Source: Piezodorus guildinii (Eukaryota; Arthropoda; Insecta; Hemiptera; Pentatomidae). From it: a stretch of 64,000 bases of DNA. The notes beneath the pieces are model-generated. The model saw only the letters and a program-made list of their open reading frames with translations, was not told where the DNA came from and ran no database searches. Made by a program: the position numbers and the translations under genes. Positions 53,291 through 64,000 of this stretch are shown here, one piece after another. The stretch covers positions 107,758,711 to 107,822,710 of the forward strand of contig CM041295.1 of NCBI GenBank assembly GCA_023052935.1, read 5' to 3'. Numbering within the stretch: position 1 is the stretch's first letter; each line of letters begins with the position of its first letter.

Positions 53291-55025
53291 AAGTTATTTC
53301 AGTCAAATCGAGCATTATACAGATTACATCGCTGAGCTGGGGTACATACACTATGTTGAGAACGAACCTTTGATTACAAATGAATTTACATAACCCAGAT
53401 ATGCTACATAAACGGAGGAGGTTTGTAGGTAATTTATCGGTTTGCTTATTTAAGGGAGGGAGTAGAGTGGTTAATCCCCGCTATCTGATCTCGGAGCACG
53501 CTAAAGCAATCGATGAGGGGTGCTTGGTAGTAAAAACCTTTCCAGGGCATCCCTAATTATCGGGAGGCTACCATCTCATAGCTCCTCTTATCCAATACGG
53601 ATCAAGCGTAACACGCCGATTTACACATCATCTGATATGCTTAAAAATACCTAAGCCCAGCATAAAGTATTACAAACGTTAGGGAACTTCACGTGATTTT
53701 TATCATCATCATCATCAATCGACTCTACAACCCATCGTGATTTTTATAATAATGGAAATTATCGTGATCGTGGAAATTTTCAAATTTGAGTTTTAGGATT
53801 ACTTAGTCCAAATAAGGGTCAATCCATTTGAAATCATCCTGTTCGATAGTTTTATTTTATTTGAATAGTTCGCATAATTTTATTTACAATTTATAAGCTT
53901 TACCTGCATTTACCAAAACCCGTAAATGCATCTTAATATACTGTGAATAACTATCTTTTGAGTTCCTTCAGCTTCAGTTTAGGTTTTTGTAATTTACGAC
54001 TCAAAAGCCTTTCTCGTTTAAGACAAGAATTAGTACGAGTTTTATCTTTTCCATCTGTGTATTTGCAAAATCATGACTTCATCAACGTACCCAAATCAGA
54101 ACAGCTCTAGGCATACTTAAGCCTCTTCTGATATGAAGTGTTGTATTCCTTGAAAAGATCTTGAGGTGACTGCGGAACGGATGTTTTGGCCAGTTGTTTT
54201 TGGGTCAGACTATTTAATGCTGAAAAACCATTACTATCATTCAGTAATGTTTGTTGTCGTTTCTGGTGAAAACCAGAAAATGATACAGAATTATGTTTGA
54301 ATATGGTGGTTTCTTCGAAATAGGGTGATCTTTTACAGGCAACGAGGTGTCTGAAAACTTTTTATTATTGCCTTCATTCGGGGATTTTTATTTTATTTCA
54401 TTTTGAGTTTGCCGCCTTAACTATCACCGGAGATAGCCAACAATCGCTGGGCCAATAATTAACAATATCATCAGGATGGCATTGGATTGGGGGATGCCAG
54501 GTATCAGCCATTTTTTAGCTCTCTTGCATTTTTGATGTCGAGCTGTGAGCATCATCGAGCTTGTAATCTCGACTTTGAGTCCACCAACGTTAATTGTAAA
54601 CTTGTGGTTTAATGTTTTGTTTTTTTTAAGTTACCTCTTGGGTATGAAACTTGTGATCATTTCGAAGTATTTTCTTCAACCACCATTGTCCGCCGCTGTC
54701 TGCGAATTAAATAAGGACGAGCAACAGGTGAAAATTTCCTTCATCTTAAAATGTCCTTTCAATACATTTTACCCGATCATCCTCATTTCACTTTCGTCCG
54801 AATCAGCGTACAGCGAAAACTTGGTAAGTTGTATTAAAGATTTATTTATTTTTTTTATTGTTCAGTTCATTTATTTTTTTTAATTGCCCTTTTGAGCTCA
54901 CCAGAGCGAAAGAATATTTTATCTTTGTTAAAACTATCGTACACATCCAATTTTGCCAATCAATAATTTCGATTTCGATTATTCTCTATTCTTCCTTGAC
55001 GTGGGTAAAACATTTGCGACTAGCT
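53291..55025. other. Intergenic DNA, no gene recognised
   Basis: Contains a GC-richer patch at about 53455-53660 and a short CAT/ATC repeat at 53703-53718. The 112-codon frame 54545-54883 runs through AT-rich DNA and shows no motif. Confidence 0.4.
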
Positions 55026-55029
55026 AATA

Positions 55030-55628
55030 ATTTCAACTTTTACGGCCATTTTAAGTCAACTCCGCTGTTGGTAGCATGTGTTATACAAAATCTCGTTAAC
55101 TCTGCTCACTACAATCCTCCTCGAAGTCTGAAACGGCAGTGACCGCAAGACGTTTTGTCAAAATTTATACTGGAGTTCTGACACTGGTCAGATTTCTACT
55201 CATGTACTGTATGTTTGTAACCATTGCGCCCTAGCTCAGTCTCCATTGGCTCACACCAGTGACGCGGCTGAAAGAGAGGCACTAGGATCTCTTGGATTCC
55301 GCTTTTCCCTCTACAAGTGGAGAGAAAGGCTCAGTCTGGGGTTCTTTTGGCAGTTTTAAATATTGTATATAGTTATGATTGTGTGTATGGTGTTAAATTA
55401 TTTCCTATTTATTATTTATCTCAATTAAAGGTTGCCGTTATGTTTTGTAGTTTATGATTTTTTCTTGTTTTGGTTTTTGTATATATATTATATTTGATGT
55501 AATTTGACTTTATTATTATTTTGTGTATATATTGTATGAACGTGGTCTCATATCACTAGTACTACTGTTCATTTAGAAACGAATTGTAATATATCTCAAT
55601 AAATCGTAAAAAACAACAAAAAAAACTG
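55030..55628 (+). mobile_element. Family D 3' end, copy 2
   Basis: Decayed coding ends YNPPRSLKRQ, then a stop in place of W. The 3' UTR closely follows that of 29668-30181 (CTGGAGTTCTGACACTGG, AGAGGCACTAGGATCTC, GTGGTCTCATATCACTAG) and ends in an A-rich tail at about 55600-55628. Confidence 0.75.
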
Positions 55629-55639
55629 CTAATTTTGCA

Positions 55640-56015
55640 GAAATCATCTAAAATCAAACGCATCCAGTCTTTTTTATCAAAAGTCCTCCAAATAGCAAAT
55701 AATGCGCTCTATTACGCCTCCGAACGTTACCTTACAGCATGATATAAAAATTCCGTGTATTATAAACTTTATTTCAACACCCAAATCCTCTTGCTCAATC
55801 TTTATCCATAGACCTCTTGTAATTTTTTTTTTTTGGAGATCAGACACTGGCTCGATTCTACCTTCAAGCTCTGTATGCTTATGGCTAAAGCGCCCTCATT
55901 CAACTTAGACTGGTTTTTAATCAAGTGATGCAGCTGAGATAGAGGCGCTGGGATCCCTCGGGTACCGGTTTTCCTCCATATATGGGGGGAAGAACTGGCC
56001 TGGCTCCGTAAGATT
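55640..56015 (+). mobile_element. Family D 3' part, copy 3
   Basis: Begins about 12 bp after the tail of copy 2, same orientation. It reads IKRIQSFLSKVLQIANNALY, matching IKRIQSFQSKVLRTIVNAPYY in element A, then decays. Its 3' UTR start (AGAGGCGCTGGGATCCC) is family D. It stops near 56015 without a tail. Confidence 0.65.
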
Positions 56016-56239
56016 TTTTTCCTTCATAAATTAAGCAGGATTTTCTCGTTTTTTACAAAAAAATTTTTCATATGACCACATAAAACTGCCAACATTTCAT
56101 TCATTATAAATTATTTGATTATTAAAAGAAGATTACTCGTACTTAAAAACAATAGAGTTAAGGAGTATTATCTAAAAAATGTTAGACTTTGTGGTAAAAA
56201 ATTTCTTTCCATATTATTACATTTCGTTCTTCTAAATAA

Positions 56240-56860
56240 ACCATGATAATGATAACTTTATTTATTTGTTTTTTATGGCAAACCCCATACAAATAGAGCT
56301 GGCTGGCACAGCACAATTAATAAATTTATCACCAGCAAATATACATAATTAATCACAATTCCAATAAATATTTAAAACAAAAACAACAAAACACATATAC
56401 AGCAATAAGCATAAAGGTGCTGCTATCTTTATGATTAATTTCCTCTAACATATACAATAACAAATTAAATATAAGAATATCAATAAATAATGTAAAAAAA
56501 TAATAGTACTAAAGTATATACTAAATCCCTACAATTACAAACAAATCCCGAAACACTTAAGAATGATTAACATTCTGAGAAGAAAGATGTTGAAATCTTA
56601 TTTTAAGATTTTCTGTGACAAAAATAATAATAATTTCATATCTATTACGTGGGGTTTCGCAAGAATTTCAAAAAAGTCATCAATACTCACATTATTTAAT
56701 TTGGGCATAAATCGTATTCTATTGTCATGGTATGCAGGACATCGAGCAAAAAAATGGAAACAATCTTCCAATGCGTCTCCTTCACAAAATAAACCATGAA
56801 TATTATTTAATAAATTTTTGCAGCAAACTTCAGCTTAAAGTCGCTTGCCGGTGCAAATAT
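56240..56860 (-). mobile_element. 5'-truncated non-LTR element with zinc-knuckle C-terminus
   Basis: The minus strand encodes NNIHGLFCEGDALEDCFHFF, then ARCPAYHDNRIRFMPKL and later IDDFFEIL, the same C-terminal layout (H...C-P-x-Y-x-D-N-R) as 38840-39325. A 3' UTR of about 320 nt ends AATAAATAAAG with a TTATCA-type tail. Confidence 0.7.
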
Positions 56861-56879
56861 ATGACATTAAGTCTTTTTA

Positions 56880-56955
56880 TGATCGATTTTATACTTTTTT
56901 ACGATTTTCTCAAGAAGGGCTGTTACGATTTTTATTAAGATTGCTTTTCGACGAA
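56880..56955 (+). repeat. E-family core fragment
   Basis: TTTTTTACGATTTTCTCAAG followed by GCTGTTACGATTTTTATTAA matches the E core. Confidence 0.45.
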
Positions 56956-57104
56956 AGCCTATTATCTTTTGAGGTGTATAGCACATTAACGAGAAGATAA
57001 AGAGAAAAAATTATTACAGAAATGAAAATTTTATACGCACATAACTTCAAAAGTGAATTAGACCCTAAACCCTTCAATCGCACGTTTTATCCTTTAAAAA
57101 ATGG

Positions 57105-57660
57105 ATAACTAAAATCAATGTTAATAAATCCATCAAATTATCTTTACCCTTTGCCGCAAACGTTAACGTTTGCCTATCCCACTGTATTGTTTAGCAATGA
57201 CAAACTGTCTGTTGAACAAATACACTACTTAGGACCCTATCTGACAAACGTCTTACTTGGAATCCCTACACTAAACTGAAAGACTAGAAACTTCTCGCTG
57301 ATAGCAATTAGTATAACATTTGGTTGACAAATGATCAAAACTTCCCACCTTCGATAAACAACTAATTTATATTACCATTATTAGGGGCATATAGGATCGA
57401 GCTTTGGGGAACCTCACGCATCCAATCCTTGCAATCCTAATTCCTAAGAATAATCCTAAGTACTCCTTACTTTGTCACCAATAAAACTATTCATAAATAC
57501 CTAAATATCCTTAGCTCGAAATAGGTATACCTCCTTTAATTCCAAACGACGAGGCTACTCAAACTCGCTTGATTGTAACCTCTCATCTCGATATTCCCAA
57601 TAATCCTTCATGGTGTCTGAAAATATGATGTTAGAGGAATCTTTTAACTTTAATTGAATT
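57105..57660 (+). pseudogene. Family C RT fragment, strongly decayed
   Basis: Reads KINVNKSIKLSLPFA-like text, then LLLTRTLSDKRLTWNPYTKL-like text, ELWGTSRIQSLQS and an end resembling IPDNPPWCLK. Many stops and indels. Confidence 0.6.
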
Positions 57661-58780
57661 TCTATCGCCTATAATTATAATTCAGCGCTTCAACTTGTAT
57701 TTGTTGTATATGCAGTTGTAAATGTCAATAAAACATATTTTTAATAAGTGTGTGGCGGACGCTTCACACGCTCGCTCACAGATAGCGCTGCTAGCTGCGG
57801 CCAAATGGGTTACCGGCCGAATATATGAAGACGTACAATTCAATAATAACATATATTGTAACTCATTTATACTATTGTTAATATTGTTATACATGTAAAT
57901 GTTGTATAAGAATCAAGGTAAACCACTCTCACTATCAATTATTGACATGGATAACTAACATCCCCAAGAGCTAACTCAGCTCATCAGATCATCAACCTGG
58001 TATCTCCCTAGGTCAGAGTATCTCTGCCTTTGTAACAATATGTGGTCTGTCTTTATTTAATTACCTTCACCTTCCTACTCGCCTAATATTCACCTATCTT
58101 CCTCATAGGATGGGGTGCATGGCTTTTACTCATGTGCGCCTATGAGGGTTCTTAACCAACACTGCTGTTGTGCTACAACCACACGAGGTGTATCCCATCC
58201 TAGCCAGTCACCTCTGCTAATTGGTAGGTGCGGGTTCGCCCCCTACCTGGCAGAGTAACCTTTTACCTGGTGCTGCGGTACCGCTTACCTCCGTGCTTCT
58301 ACCACGGCGAGCACCAACTCCATCTAAATCTCTTCCTTGCATGAACGCGCAATTGTCGAGTCCTTCTGATACCCTTTCTTGTCCAATATAACAACCATAC
58401 CTCGACAAGAGGGTTTGCGTTTATTAATAGCAATTTATTTATGTGATAATATCGAATGTAATTAAATTATCTTCTAAAAATTAAATTAATGGAGACGATA
58501 CCACTATTAGAATAAATACTGCGCATGCTATTAGTACAGAGAGTTGTGTGGATCCTAGATGAAACGGCGAGTGTGACCTTAAGTTGTAGTGCTTTTCTTA
58601 GAGGTTAGATGCTAGAGAGTCCCTTGTGGAGTAGAGCTTTGATTTATTTAGAAATAAGACCTACCACATCTTCTTTCACCTATAACTCTAACTTCAATAC
58701 CATTTAGTCAACATTTGAGACGTTGATTTATAAAAGGTGCTATATCCATATGATAAATAAATAGGTGCTAAATAAATATG
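57661..58780. other. Intergenic DNA with GC-richer stretches
   Basis: 57745-57820 and 58110-58400 are GC-richer. The 63-codon minus frame 58217-58408 has no motif I recognise. These may be UTRs of unidentified elements. Confidence 0.35.
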
Positions 58781-58782
58781 AT

Positions 58783-59160
58783 TGCTCCTTTTTAGCCCGT
58801 TCCACTGCCTTATGGAATACTGTCCCGTCAAACACCCGACATGCTCCTTCCCTATCATCGTTTAAATCCCTCCTCTTTCAATTTAAGCCAATTTTTATTA
58901 TGCCAATTCCTGGTGGGTGATTTGTGTATCTACTTTAATGAGACGAAAACATATATTTCACGTTAATTATTATTTATTTATTTCTAGAATATGTACATTG
59001 AGATGTCACTATGACCTTTTATTTAATTTTTTTTTACTTTCTTTTGACATTTAAATGTAGTTGTATATTGTTTTTGGCTAGATATAATTTTTTATTTTGT
59101 TCATTAATGTTATTCTTATGGACATTGTCCCAGAATAAAGTTTCTTTTCTATTCTATTTA
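58783..59160 (+). mobile_element. CR1-like 3' end (C-terminus and 3' UTR)
   Basis: The reading TALWNTVPSNTRHAPSLSSF, then KSLLFQFKPI, matches the CR1 ORF2 C-terminal tail of element B. The 3' UTR ends TTATTCTTATGGACATTGTC, then CCAGAATAAAG and a short pyrimidine-rich repeat. Confidence 0.75.
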
Positions 59161-60100
59161 TCCACCTTTGATTTTTTACTGTGTTACCCACATCTTTTTC
59201 CAAGTTATTGCACTTTTCCTATAACTGTTTAACATATATAGTTTGGAATGAAACGTGGATATAGTACTCTTTGGAAGAATATAATGCGCGATAAGTTGGT
59301 AACAGCCACAATAATAACCATCATACATTACCGATAACTAACGTCTATATAAAGTTAATGACTAAGTTATATATATTTCCTTATCCTCTCACTGAGAAAT
59401 ATCTTTCCTTTTTGATAAATTACATTTGATTTTCTATTGTTCATAAAAAAGGCGAATATTTAAAGGACCTTTTATTTATTTTTGGCACTAAATTAAGAAA
59501 GTAAAATAAGTTCATATGTAATTATGAAGTTTTTTTTGAACTTTTATTTACTAATTCTGTGAATTTAGCCAATATATTTATATTAATAACTGCGTGTAAA
59601 CAATATTCAATTATCGAGAATGTTAAATAAACAACTTTTAAGCTCTCATTTTACTTGTTTTGTTCTATCAAGTACGGGTCTTTATTCTCATAATTAGGAA
59701 GGTCAGGAAATGCTAATTCAAGCCATTTTCAGGATCAAATGCCGTTATTCTATTTAAGTGTGAGTTTCTGAAAATTTTTAAACCAAATCGACGCAACTAA
59801 GTCGTTTGAAACAACCTAAAAACTGATTATTTGGTAAAAGCCATTAATAAAAATAATACCAATGATTCCAGAAGTGTTAAATGCACCAATAAGAATTCAC
59901 AAAATGAAGAAAACAATAAATTAATTATAAAATATGGGTTTCGGCTGTATAGTTGGAATATAGTACCTTTTAGGAGGAAATGAAAGGAAAGGCTATCTGT
60001 ATATAGAGGATATAGTACGTTTTGAGTTATATGTAATGAATCTAAAAGTGAGATTCGTGACTCTGTCGTGATTGCATCGTCGAAATCAATCAATCAATCG
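59161..60100. other. Intergenic DNA with scattered TAGTACCTTTTGG-like words
   Basis: Related words occur near 59250 (ATAGTACTCTTTGGAAGAA) and 59958 (ATAGTACCTTTTAGGAGGAA), outside the tandem array at 60931. No gene seen. Confidence 0.4.
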
Positions 60101-60104
60101 ACTT

Positions 60105-60912
60105 GTACCGAGAAAGGTTTAGATCTGGCTGATGGAATTCCGGTTCTGGGATAAGCCGGTGATTTGATACTGCTAGGCAAAGACACAGAAACTATACAAC
60201 TAAATACAATTGCCTAAATAAATACCGGTAAAGAAATAGGGCTCGAAATAAATACCGATAAAACAAAATATATGATTAGGAGCAGAAACGGTAAAGATTT
60301 TGCTGATATTGATATATCAGGACATACATTTGAAAACGTAGAGAAACTTAACTATTTAGCTTCAATGATAACAAGAAAAAATAATAAAATCCAGGAGGAA
60401 ATAAAGTCCCGATTAAAGACGGGAAATGTGTGTTATTATTCAGTTGCGAAATTACTTAGCTCGTGGCTTCTGTCTAGAAACTGGAGGGCTAGAATTTATT
60501 AAACTATTCTTCCGACGGTTCTTTACGGATTTGAATCCTGGCCGATCGCTTTGAAGGATGATCAACGTCTTAAAGTTTTAGAAAATAAGATAATGTGTAA
60601 AATAATTGGTCTAGAGATGATCTCACTGGGGAGTTTAGAAGGTCGCATAACGCGGAATTGCGAAGCTTATAACCTGTGAATAGAATTGAGTTTTTCAGCA
60701 TCGCGGAGACCCAAATGGGCGTGTAAAGTTGTAGGGCTCAGTGAAGAACGAATTCCGAAAAAGTTGGTATTCCCTGAACCGACTGGTATGCGTCGGAGAG
60801 GTAGGCCAAAGCGTCGATGTGAGGATTGTGTTAAGTTTTATCTCGGGGCTTGGGCTTGCTTGAACTGTGATGATTGGACGAGTCTGTGTAAGCCAATTAT
60901 TATTATTATAGT
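60105..60912 (+). mobile_element. RTE-like non-LTR element, 5'-truncated
   Basis: The reading starts near the RT active site in decayed form (GDLILLGKDTETIQLNT), followed by INTDKTKYMIRSRNG, ENVEKLNYLASMITRKNNKI, VLYGFESWP and KVLENKIMCKIIGLE. It then continues RRPKWACKVVGLSEERIPKK, GRPKRRCEDCV and DDWTSLCKP, ending in an ATT-unit tail (60894-60910). Two longer open blocks remain (60272-60502 and 60686-60895). The tail and the trinucleotide end match 40985-41289. Confidence 0.72.
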
Positions 60913-60930
60913 TTTGGAAGAAAATGTTTT

Positions 60931-61062
60931 TAGTACCTTTTGGACGAAATGGAATGTGGATCTAGTACCTTTTGGAATGAAATGAAATGTGGATCTAGTA
61001 CCTTTTGGAATGAATCGAAATAGGGTTTTAGTACCTTTTGGAATTAACTGCAATTTTCAAAT
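60931..61062. repeat. Minisatellite, about four 33-bp units
   Basis: Units start at 60931, 60963, 60996 and 61029 with TAGTACCTTTTGGA, followed by a variable segment such as ATGAAATGAAATGTGGATC. A further isolated TAGTACCTTTTGGA lies at 61177. The minus-strand ORF here is a repeat translation, not a gene. Confidence 0.8.
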
Positions 61063-61079
61063 ACCTTTCTTAAGGATTT

Positions 61080-64000
61080 TAATGTTTTTTAGATAAACTC
61101 ATAAAACGGATTTAGATATAACTAAACCATTAGAATACAAATATGTCAAAATATCAATTTCGAAAAAAATGTCCTGTAGTACCTTTTGGAAATTAACGTC
61201 TCGATTATTATCACTAAAATTCGTTTGACCATAATAAAGTGGAAATTAAATTTAATTAATTGATTAGGTTAGTTTCTTACTATTTTCTATTTTTTTTTTT
61301 TTTTTTTTTTTTTCTTTTTTTTTTATTGCCACCCAAATTTCTTATCCTTCATGTTCATTACACGGACAACTATTTAATATTCAATATTAAAGTGGAACTT
61401 ATGTGTGATGCACCGCACGTAAATGATAATGGAAAGAAAATTTAATTTTTCCGGATTATAGGTATGTTAAATAGTATGTGAAATTCTATAATTTCAATTT
61501 CAAAGGGAATCTAGATCAGTAATAACCATTATACTGGAATATCTGGACAAAGGATATCGGATTAGGGAGTGGAATGCTCATTGGTCACTGGTGTCACGTC
61601 ACATTAATGCTGGATTATTGTCTTGCCCGCCAATCGGAGCGCATCAATAGGCTTCCCCAGCCAATCTCCAGCCAGCCTCAAGCCATAATTACTAAATACA
61701 ATACAACGCCATAGCCATATCTAATAGAAATTCCATCTCGGTGACTGCCATGATTAGAGTAGATAGATTATTAATAATTAATTAATAAATTAACTTTCAA
61801 TAAACAAATATTATTTTAGCTTTACTTTGAAATATTAAAAAAAAAAAAAAAGAAATATAAATCCAACTTTCTGACTGACTGCATTCATATTTGAACCACT
61901 CCCAGAACAATAAATGCGTTGAAGGTAATGTTTTAATTTTAAATAATACTGAGATAAAAATTTGCAGTATTTATTTTATCACAAAACAGAAATTAATAAC
62001 AATTTTTCCCTGCATTTAATTCTCAATTTAACCCTCATATGAAATTTATATTACATTATCATTCAGGATTAAATAATTTCTCAATCTTTCGCAAAACAAA
62101 TTAATTATGCAATACTACGGTGAAATAAATTGTATTCGAAAGTTTTTTTAAAAGGTTTTTGAAGGTATTTGAAAGTTTTTTTTTTAAACATTAAAAAGTA
62201 ATGGAAAAAATCTGATTCCCGCATCAAACACCTCACACCTTGACTTAAATTTTAAAATTATTTTCTATGGATATCCCAGTCCGAAGAAATATTTATATTC
62301 TATTAAATAACATAACAATGTATATTATCCAAAACAGTCTATTATATTTATGCACTTTTTCATCAATATTTATCACTTTTGACGACTGTGTATGTTAAAT
62401 ATTTCTTTTTCTTAAATATTCGGATAAAAAAATAAATATTTTTTTTTTCTAAAATGTTTAGAAGTATTATTATTATTTTGGTTTATACAAAGATTATTGT
62501 ATTCCGATGCCACTTCCTCCTTAATCGTTAGATTTTAAATGAATTTAATACTAAATTTAAAATATACATATATATAAAATAAATAAATTAATAAAAAGAC
62601 ATAATTAAGTCTAAACCGAAACTAGATAGCTCAACTTTAACATATTTTGTTATACAAACTGAAACTTATTTTTTTACCAATTCACAGAACTTTTATTATT
62701 ATCCTTTTTTTGTTAATATATTTAAATGTCCAATATTCGTCAATTTTGAAATGCCTCAAAAAGAAAATTAAAATAGATTATTTTGAAAACTTCAATAAAA
62801 AAAGTATATGAACGTTCTATCATAAAAGTACTATCAGTGGACAACTTTTTTACGAGAAACTATAAAGTTTTATTACGTACATCTTTTAGTGACCACTTCA
62901 CCGCTTTGTACGGGTTTAATACGAAAGCAGGGCCCATTTGTGTCTAAAAAAAAAAAAATCACTTTTGGTCCGATTAGTAGTTCATCCCTTTAGTAATATT
63001 AGTTCTAAATGAGTAAGTAATCGTAATAAAAAAATGCACTTACGTATGTATCGGTATAAGTATGTATATTATATGTTTTATTATTTTATACATTATCGTA
63101 AGTAATTAATACATTTTATATTAGGCTCACTTATTTTCAACTAACGATATTGAATATAAGTGACCAATATTCCCACGAGTGCAATTTGTTTGTAGTGTAA
63201 TTTATGTTAAAAAAAAAAGAACTATTTGACCGATTTAGCCTTTATCGCTTTGAGATCAGAAGTTTATCTTGAGGAAAAGTTAACTTTACAATAAAATGTT
63301 ATGTTTATTTTATAACGGCTAATCATTATTATATTTAATCATCAGTATGAAGTGATAAACATCAAAGTGGTTCAGTTTATTTCTTTGTTATTTAATGTGT
63401 AACATGGATCGAAATGTGTTCACGGCTTTTAAATTTAACTCACCAACTTTGAGTCATTTTAGATATCATTGCTAAAGTTTTGCCATTACTGTTACTTATT
63501 ATGGAATGACTTTATGTAAAAAGGATTAACAGTAGAGAACAATAATCGCTATTCTGTGAGGAAGAGACGCCCGAATAAATATTGGATAAATATATGTAGT
63601 CTTACGGGTGGCTTAGACGAAGTTAGGGGAGACATAGAACCCTGTCATTATATGTATATCTGTGTGTGTGTGTGTGATAAGATAATAGGGGTTCATTAGT
63701 TTTTATGGGCTTAAAAACATTCTATTGAAGTGTAAGATTTCATTGGTTACATATTAAATATTCTATAATCTTGCTCGATCTTATATTCTTATCGCGATCT
63801 TATCGATATTATATTCAATTAATTAAAGAAATATTATTTAAAATCAATTTATTAGAATAGTACATATTTAGGCGCCCAAACAGACCAATTTGAAGAAGTT
63901 AAGATAAGGAACGAATTTAAAAGGAATAAGCTATTAACGGAAAGTTTTAAGTCAAAAGAGTTTCCTTTTAAAAAGTTTCAGCTAAAAATAGTCCACCAAC
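61080..64000. other. AT-rich intergenic DNA, no gene seen
   Basis: Contains a T run at about 61290-61323, a GC-richer patch at about 61580-61740, and a short TG repeat at 63659-63676. No coding motifs or element ends were recognised in this final stretch. Confidence 0.4.

Noticed and set aside
54545..55142. Two overlapping ORFs as a host gene
   Set aside because: The first has no motif; the end of the second reads into decayed family D coding (YNPPRSLKRQ).
60838..61053. Minus-strand ORF encoding repeated FIPKGTRSTFH words
   Set aside because: It is a translation of the 33-bp minisatellite and has no independent coding support.

Overview
This 64 kb window is AT-rich, intron-scale eukaryotic DNA that looks almost entirely made of transposable elements. 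The element mix points to an arthropod, most likely an insect: Jockey-like and CR1-like non-LTR retrotransposons, RTE-like 3' ends, a pogo-like DNA transposon, a Helitron end, hAT-like, TTAA-type and Merlin-like DNA elements, and a tRNA-derived SINE. I see no convincing host protein-coding gene, no rRNA, no free-standing tRNA gene and no CRISPR array. The species cannot be named from the sequence alone.

The best preserved part is a three-level nest at about 5.5-16.1 kb. The outer shell is a pogo-like DNA transposon: near-identical 24-nt inverted ends at 5494 and 16099, TA on both outer sides, and a decayed transposase N-terminus at 6.0-6.4 kb. Inserted in that transposase is a nearly full-length CR1-like element on the minus strand (about 6.41-15.66 kb). 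Its ORF1 has a PHD finger, a coiled coil and an FP-type domain; its ORF2 has endonuclease and RT. Inserted in that RT reading frame is a complete Jockey-like element (7190-11784, minus strand) with both ORFs intact and a 14-bp target-site duplication. A second copy of the Jockey-like element lies at 47273-51850, with a 12-bp duplication and one frameshift in ORF2.

The rest is a patchwork. Family C (Jockey-like, 5'-truncated) occurs in at least eight pieces, the best at 44075-45154. Family D 3' ends lie at 29.67, 55.03 and 55.64 kb. CR1-like 3' ends lie at 18.5, 42.7, 47.0 and 58.8 kb and share a terminal stem-loop. RTE-like tails lie at 41.0 and 60.1 kb, with weaker remnants at 35.4 and 52.2 kb. 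Two non-LTR 3' ends with a C-terminal zinc-knuckle-like motif lie at 38.5 and 56.2 kb. DNA elements include an hAT-like MITE (21394-21740), a long-TIR element (27169-28032), a TTAA element with a SINE inside (32937-33820), a Helitron (about 3.37-4.97 kb) and a TIR element (3933-4770). An unclassified repeat, called E here, recurs throughout in both orientations.

There is no gene network to describe. The relationships that matter are insertion order (pogo-like, then CR1-like, then Jockey-like) and shared 3' ends and UTRs, which show which fragments belong together. All family calls rest on reading motifs by eye; no database search was run.
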